Assembly: GCA_041740995.1 (NCBI GenBank)
Contig: JBGSKY010000238.1
Location: 1 to 40,173, forward strand
Length of the DNA: 40,173 nt
Source: JBGSKY01 sp041740995
GTDB lineage: Bacteria > Planctomycetota > Planctomycetia > Pirellulales > Pirellulaceae
Direction of reading: 5' to 3'
Both the position numbers and the translations under genes were made by a program. The notes under the pieces are model-generated. The model did not search any database, was not told the origin of the DNA, and saw only the letters and a list, made by a program, of their open reading frames with translations. This document shows positions 7,934 to 17,436 of this stretch, piece by piece (position 1 is the stretch's first letter; each line of letters begins with the position of its first letter).

Positions 7934-10900
7934 CTACTGCCGCGATGCGGGAGTGATCGGTAATCGCAGTTCTTGGTCACCTCGCTGGACAACTATTTCT
8001 GTGGGTTCGCCAATTTTGAGAGCTTCGATGGCATAAGTATAATCGTATATATTGGTGATCTTGCGGCTGGCTAGCTCAACGATGATATCGTTCGGTTTCA
8101 CGCCCGCTTTTTGAGCCGGACCACCTTCGGAAACACCTGACAGCTTGACTCCCTTAATATCACCAGCCGCGTAGTCAGGGATCGAACCAAGGTAAGCAGT
8201 CAGATTAACTCGCGTTCCAGAATTCTCCGGTGCATCTTGTTGCTTGTATTCCGGGACTTCGCCGCTGAGAGCAAGCGATCGAGTGATCAATCCGAGCAAC
8301 TGAGCAGTTCGCGCAGCGCCTTCAAAATTGATCAACTCGGGGACATCGCGAGGCGTATGGTATTCACTATGTTGACCAGTGAAAGCTGACAAGACAGGCA
8401 CGCCAGCGATGTAAAACGTGCTTGCATCGGTAGGCAGGTAGCTGTCGTCTTGGAGGATGAGGGACAATCCAACGATGCTGTTTCGCTTCTCTATTTCTGA
8501 TCGCCAAATGGGTGAAGAACCAGTCCCTTGCAATACAAGATTGTCGCGTAAGCGTCCAATCATATCGAGATTGATGTTAGCAGCGATCTTGCGTGCAACT
8601 TTCTCTTCGGAATTTGCATTGAAATGGAGCGCCGCATGCGGGTCAACTTCGTCGACCAGAATCGTTGGTAGATTATCTATGAAGTAAGCGGAACCGAGCA
8701 GACCAAGTTCCTCGCCGCTCCACGCCGCGAAAAGAATGTTGGCTTTCAGTTTCGCTCCCTGCTTGTTGACTTGAGTGCTTAAGTATTCGGCAATTTCTAA
8801 CATGCCAGCGACGCCAGAAGCGTTGTCGTCGGCGCCGCGGTGTACCTGGTTCTTTTCCTCTTCTTTTGCCAATGAATTATTGCCTGCTTGAGCGCCCAAA
8901 TGGTCGATGTGGGCGCCGACAATAATGGTTGATGCATCAGGATTGCCGCATGATAAAAGTCCGAGCGTGTTTTGACCGAATGCTTCGACAGGATCAACAT
9001 CGATTTTCGCAGCAAGTTTTACCTCGTTCAGTTCAAAACCCATTTGCATGTCGCCTGCATCCAACGCGGATTGCAGTTTTTGCAAACTCTTACCGCTCGC
9101 GGAGAGCCATTCTTCGGCCAAGCTGTCTTGAATGCTGATGGCAGCAATTTGGCTGCCTGAAAGCGATCCATCGGTCGATAGTGAAACCAACTCAGAACGA
9201 GCTTGACTGGTCGGTCCGCTGACAAAAATGATTCCGACGGCGCCACGTTCTCTGGCGATCATCGCCTTATATCGCAGTGAACTGAAGCGAGATAAATAAC
9301 CGCGTCGCTGAGTTGAAATGTCCATTGGCATTTGGCGAAAAACCATGACCCATTTGCCTTGGACGTCTAAGTGCACATACGAGTCGTACTCAGAAGTGTC
9401 CAGCGCACTTTCGCTTTCCGAATTCGTATTGGTATCCGAAGTAGCGCTCGGCGTAACGATTCCGTAGCCTGCGAAAACGATCGGCGTGTCTTGTATCTCC
9501 GTGTCGCTAGTCAACGCCAGCGGTCTCCATTGTTTATCGACTTCGTAGGTCTTTGTGCCCCAGCGCAGTTCGTTGTTCTTTCCTATCTCTATCCGCGAGA
9601 CGAAAGGAAATTTCTGGACAAAGCTGGTTTCCGGACTGCCTGCAAGTTGAACTTTCTCAAGCCCAAGCTGTTCCATGTAAGCAGCGACATAAGCGCTGGC
9701 AGCTTTTTCGCCAGCGGTGCCGGTTAAACGACCACCAAGCTCCGGGCGGCATAGATAATCGATATGGCGACCGATGTCCGCAGCGTCAAACGACGACCGC
9801 GCGGCAGCCGCGTTTTGTTTGGCAGAGACATTGGCATTTTTTGTCAGCAACGCATTCGCATCGGGCAACGTTGTTTTAGCCGGCTCGCTTAAACCAAGCT
9901 CTGAACGCATGGCCGAATCATTCCAAGTCGCAGTAAACAATTGTGACTTCTTTGATGCTGTCCGAGTTGTAGACCAAGTCAACGCATTGCCATCAGGCGT
10001 GAAGACTGGCAAGCCATCAAATCCATCGGTAGTCGTTACGCGAACCGGTTCGTGTTTCCCCGCTGCGTCTACGGCGTACAATTCAAAATTCGCGAATCCA
10101 TTGACGTTGGTGGTGAATATCAAATAGTCACCGCTCGGGTGATAGTAAGGTGCCCAGCTCATCACGCCTAATGATGTAATTCTTCGTTGGTCGCTTCCGT
10201 CGTTGGCCATCGTGTAGATTTCCGCTGTCGCACCATCTTCGTTAAAACGTCGCCAGCAGATTCTTGACCCGTCGGGGGAAAAAAACGGTCCGCCGTCGTA
10301 GCCGATTGTGTCAGTCAAACGTCGAACATTGCTTCCATCGATATCCATGAGATAGATGTCCATCGCAGATGAAGGATCGATTTTGAAGAGCTCATTTTCG
10401 TGATCGTTAAGTGTCCCTTCATACGCCCGCCGATTTGAAGCAAAGACAATTTGTTGACCGTCGGGTGAGATGGCTCCTTCAGCGTCATAGCCCAGTGCGC
10501 GGGTCAGCTGTTCATACTGACCGCTTTCTCGATTCCACATGACCAAATCAAATTGTGGGTCATAATCCCAAGAGTAGCGACGCGTTTGGCCGCTAGCACG
10601 AAATTCGATTTCGCTTTTCTGCTTGTCAAGAATCTCTGGATCAAATTGCGTGGATGCATACATTACATGTAAGCCATCAGGATGAATCCAACCGCAAGTC
10701 GTCTTGCCGAAACCCGGGGACACGCGAGTTATATCACCCGTCTGTAGATCTTGCAGATAGATTTGATAGAACGGATTGCTCGCCTCGCGCTCGCTCTGAA
10801 AAACTAGCTGGCTGCCGTCTTGGCTGTAGTAGCCTTCACCGCTTCTCGCACCTTCGAAAATAATTTGTCGAACGTTGGAAAGGAATCGATTCTCGGAGGT

Positions 10901-11032
10901 TTCGAGCACGCTCGCAGATGCATCTGAAATCGGTTGGCCAGCTGCGAATTTTGTCGCCAATGAAGATTGGCAAAGGCAAATAAGCAGCGTTAGAGTCCAG
11001 TGGAACCTATGCCGTTGGTCAATAATTTTCAT
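7934..11032 (-). CDS. Secreted multi-domain M28 aminopeptidase (propeller, PA, M28, PDZ)
   Basis: A 1032-residue exported protein with an N-terminal signal peptide (about 1-33). Residues 55-370 contain TolB/WD40-like beta-propeller blades with repeated SPDG or HPDG turns. Residues 415-700 begin the peptidase region, with a PA-type insert at about 510-660. The zinc peptidase core shows all expected ligands of family M28: H708 in GAHIDHLG, D735 in RGADDNASG, E774-E775 in WSGEELGLLG, D823 in NLDMIGRL and H892 in EYHTPRDV. A C-terminal PDZ domain fills 940-1025 (GGPAQKAGVKPNDIIVEL). It probably cleaves peptides or proteins in the periplasm or outside. The FAD/iron-sulfur gene lies 29 bp upstream on the same strand, so they may share a transcript, although a functional link is not evident. 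Confidence 0.9.
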   Translation of the reverse strand: MKIIDQRHRFHWTLTLLICLCQSSLATKFAAGQPISDASASVLETSENRFLSNVRQIIFEGARSGEGYYSQDGSQLVFQSEREASNPFYQIYLQDLQTGDITRVSPGFGKTTCGWIHPDGLHVMYASTQFDPEILDKQKSEIEFRASGQTRRYSWDYDPQFDLVMWNRESGQYEQLTRALGYDAEGAISPDGQQIVFASNRRAYEGTLNDHENELFKIDPSSAMDIYLMDIDGSNVRRLTDTIGYDGGPFFSPDGSRICWRRFNEDGATAEIYTMANDGSDQRRITSLGVMSWAPYYHPSGDYLIFTTNVNGFANFELYAVDAAGKHEPVRVTTTDGFDGLPVFTPDGNALTWSTTRTASKKSQLFTATWNDSAMRSELGLSEPAKTTLPDANALLTKNANVSAKQNAAAARSSFDAADIGRHIDYLCRPELGGRLTGTAGEKAASAYVAAYMEQLGLEKVQLAGSPETSFVQKFPFVSRIEIGKNNELRWGTKTYEVDKQWRPLALTSDTEIQDTPIVFAGYGIVTPSATSDTNTNSESESALDTSEYDSYVHLDVQGKWVMVFRQMPMDISTQRRGYLSRFSSLRYKAMIARERGAVGIIFVSGPTSQARSELVSLSTDGSLSGSQIAAISIQDSLAEEWLSASGKSLQKLQSALDAGDMQMGFELNEVKLAAKIDVDPVEAFGQNTLGLLSCGNPDASTIIVGAHIDHLGAQAGNNSLAKEEEKNQVHRGADDNASGVAGMLEIAEYLSTQVNKQGAKLKANILFAAWSGEELGLLGSAYFIDNLPTILVDEVDPHAALHFNANSEEKVARKIAANINLDMIGRLRDNLVLQGTGSSPIWRSEIEKRNSIVGLSLILQDDSYLPTDASTFYIAGVPVLSAFTGQHSEYHTPRDVPELINFEGAARTAQLLGLITRSLALSGEVPEYKQQDAPENSGTRVNLTAYLGSIPDYAAGDIKGVKLSGVSEGGPAQKAGVKPNDIIVELASRKITNIYDYTYAIEALKIGEPTEIVVQRGDQELRLPITPASRQ

Positions 11033-11061
11033 GATTTGAAATTGTCAGTGAGGAATTTACG

Positions 11062-14000
11062 TTACAGTACCGTTAGCCCGTAATTGCGGCGATTGATCCA
11101 GTCACCAACCTGCGGCAGCAATCCATAAGAGTATGCTAGCAAGGCAATTGGTGGGATCGTCGGCTGCTCGACCGCTTGCTCCATTTGCAGCTTACAGGTT
11201 GAACACTCGGTCGATCCAATTTGTACCGGCGAGCTTTGCATTTTACCGATCAACGGCCAGCCAATGCGGAGACTTGTTCGAAAGTTATCACGCTTCAAAC
11301 CAAACGTACCCGCCATGCCACTGCAACCCGCGTCTGCTTCAAAGACTTGTAAGGCTGGTATAAGTTTTAATAGTTGCAATCCCGGCTGGTCCGGGTCAAT
11401 CGCTCGAAGGTGGCATGGTAAGTGATACATAACGCTCAGAGGCAACGGCGAGAGTCCTAAATCTAATTCGTTGAGCTGGTGCATGTCCCACAAGTACCGT
11501 CCAATCTCGGTCGTGTTTTGAGCGATCAAGTGAGCTTCTTCGGTATCGAATAAAAATGGATATTCACGCGTCAGGCAAAGCACTGTAGAAGGTTCAATAC
11601 CCACAATCTGGTAGCCCATCCGGATAGCTTCGGCAAGCTGTTGAATTTGCGGAGCCAGCAACTTACGAGCTCGTTCCACATCACCCATGACGATCTTGGC
11701 CATGTACGAATTGAGTGAAAAAGGCGGGACATAAACTTCGGTTCGATTGCGCTGTAGAATTTCGACAGCAGCAATACCTAGCAGCGGATTGTGCCAGTTA
11801 ATGTACTGGTCGGCAAAGAGCAATACTTTGCGTCCGCCAGTGCGTGTCGTGCGAGTGATTCTCCGTTTCGTTGCCCAGCGAACGAAGGTTTGATTGGCGA
11901 TTGACGGAAGCTTTCGGCTGGACGCGATGCCAGTCAACTTTTCAAAAATCCATCGGCACCAACGATTCTCTAAGGCCCAATTAGCAGTTTTTGGAAAACG
12001 ATTTGCGAGACTGGCCACTCGATCCAATCGCGAAAGAACTTGGTCGCTGAAGTTCAAACCGTTTGCAGCCACATATTGGGCTTTGATCTCCGTCATCATT
12101 CGCGGGACATCAACGCTTGCCGGGCAATCTATGCGGCATTGGTGGCAGTGAAAACATAGGTCGGCGATCTCTTTCATTTGGGTCGCAGCAATCGCTTGCT
12201 TTGGCAGTTCGTTGGCCAACCAAGCTCGCGTCAAATTAGCCTTTGCGCGAGGCGAAGCTTCTTCGCCGGCGTGCAACCGAAACATCGGGCACATTCGTTC
12301 GTTGTCCGCAGTCGTCCGACAGCGTCCACATCCGTTACATGCGTTAGCGACTTCCGCGATTTCGCCCAGTCCCTGCCAATCGAGAATCGGCAGTTGGGTT
12401 TCACGTGGGTTGATAACTTCTGTGATCGCATCAGAGTCCTGCCCCGGGACTCTAGGACTGCCGTTTGCGTTCGCGTCAGTTGTCTTGACAACGACTGCGT
12501 TGCTGCTGCGTTTCTTGTCCAGCTTACGTAACGCGCGTAGACGAGCAGTACGCGTAGCAGCATCTTCGGCACGACCTTGCCTCAAGGTGGATTCAGAAAC
12601 CTGCAACGTCTTACGCAAGTTGTCAGTCAGTCGTTGTGGGTTGTCGCCAATCAGCTTGCCTGGATTGAATAGGTTAGTCGGATCAAAGAGCTCTTTGATA
12701 CGACGGTGGATTGGATACCGATCACCAAGTTGCTGACGAGCAAGCCATGAACGTGACAGCCCAAATGACGTTTCACCGGCAACCGTGCCACGCATCTGGA
12801 TTACTGTCTCGTAGATCTCCCGCGCCAGATCATCGAACAAGCTTCGCTGACTTGCGTCGCTAAGATCGATGAATGGTCGAATGTGCAGATGCCCGTGAGC
12901 TGCGTGAGCGAAGACCGTGGCTGTGATTCGATACGATTTGAAAATGTTCTGCACGGTCAGCAAGAACTCAGCCAATCGATCGGTCGGGACGCAAATATCT
13001 TCAATCCCTGGCACAGGTCGATCGGCGCCCTTGACGCGATACAAGCGTTGAATCACACGCCGACAAAGTCGCCATAAGAAGTCGCGTTCAGCTGAATCGC
13101 TGGTCACTCTAGAGGCGACCATGCTTGGGTATTTTCTTTGTGTTTTGGCGACGATTGCGGCGAGCTTGTTGCGGACTTCGCTGGCTTCTTCCCCCTGGCA
13201 TTCGACCAGTAACATCGCTTCGCTTCCACGATGAAGATATCGATCGTAGCGCGAATCTGTCTCACGAGCCAACTCGATCAGACGTCGATCCATTAGGTCG
13301 CAAGCGGCGATCGTTTTCATCGCGGCGATATCAGCAGCGCACTTGGCGGCGGACTCCATCCGATCAAAGAACAACAGTACGACGCCGCGAAAAGCTGGAA
13401 TGCGTTCAACTCGCAACGTGGCTTCGGTGATGACGGCCAGTGTCCCTTCCGCTCCGCTTTGCAGTCGAGCCAGATCAACCCAACTTTCATTGATACATTT
13501 CTCCAGCCGAAATCCCGTCCCTCGTAACGATTTGTCCCACAGCGGTTTTTGCAAGATCGGTTGACTCTTGTCGAGCAGTTGTCCAATTTCAGAAGTGATC
13601 GCTTGGAGCATGCCGCGTGGGCTGGCAACGCCTTGCCAAGCACGACGAGAGAGTGTCACTGATTCACCGGTCGCAATGACCGCTTCAAGCGAGCTAACAC
13701 AATCGCCGGCTGAACCATATCGAGGGAAATGGCTGCCCTGAGCGTCAACTGCAATCACACTTCCCATCGTTGTAACGGCCCGCGCTGCCGGATCAGGGCC
13801 AAAAATCAGACCGCTTTTGGCGAGTGAACGATTGAGCTCCGCCAGAACCATTCCGGGTTGGACGCGGATGCTTTGAGCATCAACATCGACTGCCATTAGC
13901 CGGCGCATATAACGAGAAAAGTCGAGGATCAAACCTCGGCCAAGCGATTGACCAGCCAGTCCGGTTCCACCGCCACGAGGAAAAATAGTCAACTGGTTTT

Positions 14001-14184
14001 CAGCAGCGTAACGAACACATCGTTCAACATCGCCGCTATGACGAGGGCGAACAATCGCCGTTGGCATCAGCTCATAGAGGCTTGCGTCTGATGCATACAA
14101 GCTACGATGAAAATCATCGCACAGCACATCGCCATCGATTTGCCCGCGAAGATCCGCTTGAATTCTTGATTGTTCCGCTTCCAT
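11062..14184 (-). CDS. FAD-linked oxidase fused to 4Fe-4S / CCG domain (YdiJ / GlcD-GlcF-like)
   Basis: A 1040-residue single-chain oxidoreductase. Residues 35-260 form the FAD-binding PCMH-type domain, with PRGGGTGLAGQS at 69-80. Residues 260-515 are the FAD-oxidase C-terminal domain, including HAAHGHLHIRPF (427-438). A ferredoxin module follows: CNGCGRCR (616-622) with C632, then CFHCHQCRIDCP (677-688), giving ligands for two 4Fe-4S clusters. The C-terminal third has CCG-type motifs MYHLPCHLRA, DAGCSGMAGTFG and ECSTCKLQM. Length and domain order match E. coli YdiJ, now regarded as a D-2-hydroxyglutarate dehydrogenase, and resemble fused GlcD plus GlcF. The substrate is therefore a 2-hydroxy acid, likely D-2-hydroxyglutarate or D-lactate, with electrons passed to the respiratory chain. 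It is the first gene of a probable pair with the M28 peptidase. Confidence 0.9.
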   Translation of the reverse strand: MEAEQSRIQADLRGQIDGDVLCDDFHRSLYASDASLYELMPTAIVRPRHSGDVERCVRYAAENQLTIFPRGGGTGLAGQSLGRGLILDFSRYMRRLMAVDVDAQSIRVQPGMVLAELNRSLAKSGLIFGPDPAARAVTTMGSVIAVDAQGSHFPRYGSAGDCVSSLEAVIATGESVTLSRRAWQGVASPRGMLQAITSEIGQLLDKSQPILQKPLWDKSLRGTGFRLEKCINESWVDLARLQSGAEGTLAVITEATLRVERIPAFRGVVLLFFDRMESAAKCAADIAAMKTIAACDLMDRRLIELARETDSRYDRYLHRGSEAMLLVECQGEEASEVRNKLAAIVAKTQRKYPSMVASRVTSDSAERDFLWRLCRRVIQRLYRVKGADRPVPGIEDICVPTDRLAEFLLTVQNIFKSYRITATVFAHAAHGHLHIRPFIDLSDASQRSLFDDLAREIYETVIQMRGTVAGETSFGLSRSWLARQQLGDRYPIHRRIKELFDPTNLFNPGKLIGDNPQRLTDNLRKTLQVSESTLRQGRAEDAATRTARLRALRKLDKKRSSNAVVVKTTDANANGSPRVPGQDSDAITEVINPRETQLPILDWQGLGEIAEVANACNGCGRCRTTADNERMCPMFRLHAGEEASPRAKANLTRAWLANELPKQAIAATQMKEIADLCFHCHQCRIDCPASVDVPRMMTEIKAQYVAANGLNFSDQVLSRLDRVASLANRFPKTANWALENRWCRWIFEKLTGIASSRKLPSIANQTFVRWATKRRITRTTRTGGRKVLLFADQYINWHNPLLGIAAVEILQRNRTEVYVPPFSLNSYMAKIVMGDVERARKLLAPQIQQLAEAIRMGYQIVGIEPSTVLCLTREYPFLFDTEEAHLIAQNTTEIGRYLWDMHQLNELDLGLSPLPLSVMYHLPCHLRAIDPDQPGLQLLKLIPALQVFEADAGCSGMAGTFGLKRDNFRTSLRIGWPLIGKMQSSPVQIGSTECSTCKLQMEQAVEQPTIPPIALLAYSYGLLPQVGDWINRRNYGLTVL

Positions 14185-14274
14185 AGCGTTCTATCATGAT
14201 CGCCGCACCCCTGTTTAGTCTAGTGCTCTGTCAGCCAGTTGGATTCGATTGACGATTTGCGATGTGCGTTCAAC

Positions 14275-14317
14275 AAAAAAAGCTGGCCCAACGGCAGTTT
14301 GCCATCGGGCCAGCTTT
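14275..14317 (-). terminator. Intrinsic terminator of the YTV-repeat gene
   Basis: Read on the minus strand, an 11 bp perfect stem AAAGCTGGCCC / GGGCCAGCTTT encloses an inner TGGCA...TGCC-type hairpin and is followed by further T residues, giving a run of seven Ts. It lies about 57 bp after the stop of the YTV-repeat gene. Stem length, GC content and T run make it the clearest terminator in the window. Confidence 0.85.
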
Positions 14318-14373
14318 GATTTTGCCATGCTCGCCGGTAAGCGAGCAGACTTTTAATACAGAGAATCAGTCGA

Positions 14374-16185
14374 TTACGATCCGCAACCGCAGCTTGAAGC
14401 CGCTGGTGCTGGTGCACTGCAACCGCAGCCAGCCGAAGCTGAACCACAAGCACTGCCGCTGATCATCGACGAACCTGACACTGAGCCGCAGGTCGTGACA
14501 GGCACGGTAACGGTCGATGGCATCATCTTGCAAACGTTGACGGTTACTTCTTCGCTAACGGTGTAAGGGACCTGAACGGTGTACGTATCGGTCTTTTCTT
14601 CGCTAACGGTTTGGTAGGTGGTAACGTTGTAGGTATTGGTTCGGGTTTCTGGAACCATTTCGGTGTAGCTAACTTCGCGAGTTCGCTCTTCAGTGCTGTA
14701 GCTGGTCTTGGAAACCATACGGGTCTTGGTCTCGGTGTCGTAAACAACCTTCGACGAAGTACGAGTACGGGTTTCTTGCGATGTGCTAGGAACCTTGATC
14801 GTACGGGTACGAGTTTCGGTAGTCATAACGCACTTGCTAACAGTTCGTTGGCGAGTTTCAGGAGTCATGGTGCACTTCTGAACGCTACGAGTGCGGGTTT
14901 CAGGTGTGCAAACAACTTTGTTAACGGTTCGCATGCGTTGCTCGGTGCTGTAGCTGCACTTGTTGACAGTACGCATACGTTGCTCAGCAGTCATGGTGCA
15001 CTTTTGAACGCTACGGGTGCGTGTTTCGGTGCTGTAGCTTACTTGCTTGACAGTACGGGTACGAACTTCGTCGTTGTACTTGGTAACGTTGTAGGTGTAA
15101 GGCTGTTCAACCATTTGAGTGGTGTAGGTGGTAACAGGAACTTCTTCCGTTACAACGTTAGGAACCCAAACCTTCTTGCAAACAGTCTTGGTAGCAGGTG
15201 CACACGAGCTAGCAGCACCACAACCGCCGCCGCAAGCTGGAGTTCCGCAACCACAGCTTGATACTGGAGCGGCGCAACCACACGAGCTGCTGACGCTGCA
15301 CGAGCTGGCAACAGGAACTTCTTCCATCACTGTTTGGTAGCTGCCCATGTCTTTACACACGGTTCGGCTAGTGGTGACAGGGACGCGTTGGCAAACCGAA
15401 CGCGAAGCGGTCATGGTTTCGGTGTAAGGAACTTTCACTGTGTACGATTGCTCTACATCGCTGTAGACCGGTACTTGAACAGTGTAAGGAACTTCCTCAG
15501 TGGTATAGCTTGGCACCATGACGGTGTAAGGAACTTGTTCCTGAGTGACTACAGGTACAGTTACTGTGTAAGGAACTTGTTCTTGAACGACCGAACGAAC
15601 CATGACGGTGTAAGGAACTTCAACGGTCGAGTAGCTAGGAACCATGACGGTGTAGTCAACGGTTTCTTGAACGGTCTTTGGAACCGAAACGGTATACTCT
15701 TGAGTCTGGTCGCTGTAGGTAACAACCGAAACAGTGTAAGGAATTTCTTCCGTTACTGTTCGTGGAACGCTTACTTGATAAGACTCTTCAACTTGAGTTG
15801 TTGCGGGAACTGTTACCGAATAGGTCTCAGTCTTCGTGCTGGTCTTAGGAACCATTACAGTGTATTCGCTGGTCTTGGTTTCGACCGAAGGAACTTGCTT
15901 GCTCACCGTGTAGGTGCGAGTTCGCTCTTCCGCTTTGTACATGGTCTTGTTGACCGTGCGGGTTTCAGTCGTCTGCGTTGGAACCATAACGGTTTTTTCA
16001 ACGTAGCTGATTGATGGACCACAACCGCCGCTCGACGTCATTGCTGAGGCGGATGAGCCACAAGAATCGCATGAACTGGAAGCCATTACAGGTGCTGCTG
16101 AACTGCAACCGCAGTCCTGTGCAACAAGCGGACTGACGCCAAGCATAGCGAAAAGCCCAAAGAAAAACGCTGGACGCAACTTCAT
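14374..16185 (-). CDS. Secreted Cys-rich YTV-repeat protein
   Basis: A 603-residue exported protein. Residues 1-22 are a signal peptide ending PLVAQ. The mature chain starts with a Cys cluster (DCGCSS, CDSCGSS), then has two repeat arrays: residues about 45-265 contain many PYTVMVP-type units (YTV repeats separated by TEE, QEQ or DVE turns), and 350-560 contain T-R-T-R units with repeated Cys-Thr/Ser-x-Glu spacers. Between them (about 290-335) and at the C-terminus lie further Gly/Cys clusters with many CGC motifs. YTV-domain proteins were described from Rhodopirellula baltica and are linked to the planctomycete cell surface or wall; disulfide cross-linking is plausible. A strong Shine-Dalgarno sequence and a strong terminator suggest a monocistronic, well-expressed gene. 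Molecular function is unknown. Confidence 0.85.
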   Translation of the reverse strand: MKLRPAFFFGLFAMLGVSPLVAQDCGCSSAAPVMASSSCDSCGSSASAMTSSGGCGPSISYVEKTVMVPTQTTETRTVNKTMYKAEERTRTYTVSKQVPSVETKTSEYTVMVPKTSTKTETYSVTVPATTQVEESYQVSVPRTVTEEIPYTVSVVTYSDQTQEYTVSVPKTVQETVDYTVMVPSYSTVEVPYTVMVRSVVQEQVPYTVTVPVVTQEQVPYTVMVPSYTTEEVPYTVQVPVYSDVEQSYTVKVPYTETMTASRSVCQRVPVTTSRTVCKDMGSYQTVMEEVPVASSCSVSSSCGCAAPVSSCGCGTPACGGGCGAASSCAPATKTVCKKVWVPNVVTEEVPVTTYTTQMVEQPYTYNVTKYNDEVRTRTVKQVSYSTETRTRSVQKCTMTAEQRMRTVNKCSYSTEQRMRTVNKVVCTPETRTRSVQKCTMTPETRQRTVSKCVMTTETRTRTIKVPSTSQETRTRTSSKVVYDTETKTRMVSKTSYSTEERTREVSYTEMVPETRTNTYNVTTYQTVSEEKTDTYTVQVPYTVSEEVTVNVCKMMPSTVTVPVTTCGSVSGSSMISGSACGSASAGCGCSAPAPAASSCGCGS

Positions 16186-16191
16186 TGCTGT

Positions 16192-16197
16192 CTCCTC
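16192..16197 (-). promoter_or_regulatory. Strong Shine-Dalgarno GAGGAG of the YTV gene
   Basis: GAGGAG on the minus strand is separated from the ATG by six bases (ACAGCA). Most other genes in this window lack a recognisable Shine-Dalgarno sequence, so this marks the start securely and hints at high expression. Confidence 0.8.
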
Positions 16198-16236
16198 AAA
16201 AGAGTAAAACGATGGGCCCGACTGGCCACATCAAAA

Positions 16237-16268
16237 GCCAAAAAACACAATTGCGAGGCCAAAAAACA
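16237..16268. repeat. Two 11 bp direct repeats upstream of the YTV gene
   Basis: GCCAAAAAACA occurs at 16237-16247 and again at 16258-16268, start to start 21 bp, which is two helical turns. The pair lies 52-83 bp upstream of the YTV start codon. This spacing suits a regulator binding twice on the same DNA face, or curved A-tract DNA at the promoter. Confidence 0.5.
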
Positions 16269-17436
16269 GGCACTTCGCATACATACTCAAAACTAAAAGT
16301 GCCATACGGCTTGCCGCAAATTGTGTTTGCACGCTAAGTTCCGGGCGACCATGCGGAAAGTTTATCTCGAAGGCTTTAAGTTGGAAGTGACGCACCGGAA
16401 ATTTTACGCAAATTTTCCAAATTACCAAAATGGCCGTCGGTATTCCTCTGTTCACTAACGATTTTGACGATTTTGGCAGTCTGAATTAATCAAAAAATTT
16501 CGCGTCCGAGGCCTAACGGTTCGTCTCGTAAGGGTTGCCGTTGCAATTATTTCCGAGTTAACCTCAATTCGCCGCCAGTTCGTCATCACGCAAAGACGGC
16601 ACTGCTTGGAGGGAGAAACTCGAACATTAGAGTTAGAAAATTAGAGTTATATGACTCGGGACCGTGAGTCGTTGTGGCGATTGGCGTTCGATATTGCTGC
16701 ATCCCTTAAAGATTCGATGCAAAATTCATCCGCACATCCAAGCGAAAATTGCAAACTGTCAAGAACCGCAAAACATAATAACCTTTTTTGTCTGGCAAGT
16801 GACCAGGTTGATGAACGAGTCTGGCAGCGTCCGTAAACCGAAGCGAGTCGAATAACGATCCGGAAGGCTGCTGAAGTCTAAAGCGTTGCCGGCTCCGTAG
16901 ATTGATCTTACAGGCTTATAGTTTTACTTAAGCAAGTAGATGCACCGGCTTGATAGCGATGTTATGCAAGTAGCAATACATACAAATCGAATTTTAAGAT
17001 CACGAACTGACGCGTCATCGAATCAAAAGGCCTAACAAAATGCCAACCTTGCGAATTGCTAGCCTGCAAGTCCGCTCCTATGATTGTTTTGGCGAATTGG
17101 AAGCGAAACATTTCAGACTGCAAGCTGATTCGCTTAACGACTAACATAACGCAAATTTTTTGGAGCGTTGAAGAAGGTAAGCCGCGAAGGCCGAAAGCAT
17201 TAACAGGTTCTTTCCGAAAATGGCAGCGATTGAAAAGGCAAATGGCAGACGACTTTTCATTGCTGGCGGTTTTTGTTGGGCTGGGCAATGTGCATGAAGG
17301 ATGCTGCACGAAGGATATGGCGAACTGAGATTCGTGACTAAGAGTAGGCCGAATAGCGGCTTTGAGAAACATAACAAGACGAGCTACCTTGGGCTTTTAG
17401 TACAATTAGGCAATTGCTTTTTCTGGGGTAAATAAA
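16269..17436. other. About 1.17 kb without a supportable gene
   Basis: Short ORFs on both strands overlap each other here and none has recognisable motifs, a good start or protein-like composition. The stretch holds two copies of ATTAGAGTTA (16626-16635 and 16640-16649, 14 bp apart) and probably the promoter regions of the divergent YTV and PAS-GAF-receiver genes. A small RNA or decayed gene is possible but I see no direct sign. Confidence 0.4.

Noticed and set aside
14611..16014. Long plus-strand open frames (216 and 226 codons) opposite the YTV gene
   Set aside because: They are antisense shadows created by the repeated codons of the YTV arrays; their composition mirrors the repeat and the minus-strand gene has signal peptide, ribosome binding site and terminator.
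16962..17372. Minus-strand 136-codon open frame and overlapping plus-strand 90-codon frame
   Set aside because: They overlap each other, have no recognisable motif, no ribosome binding site, and unbalanced composition.
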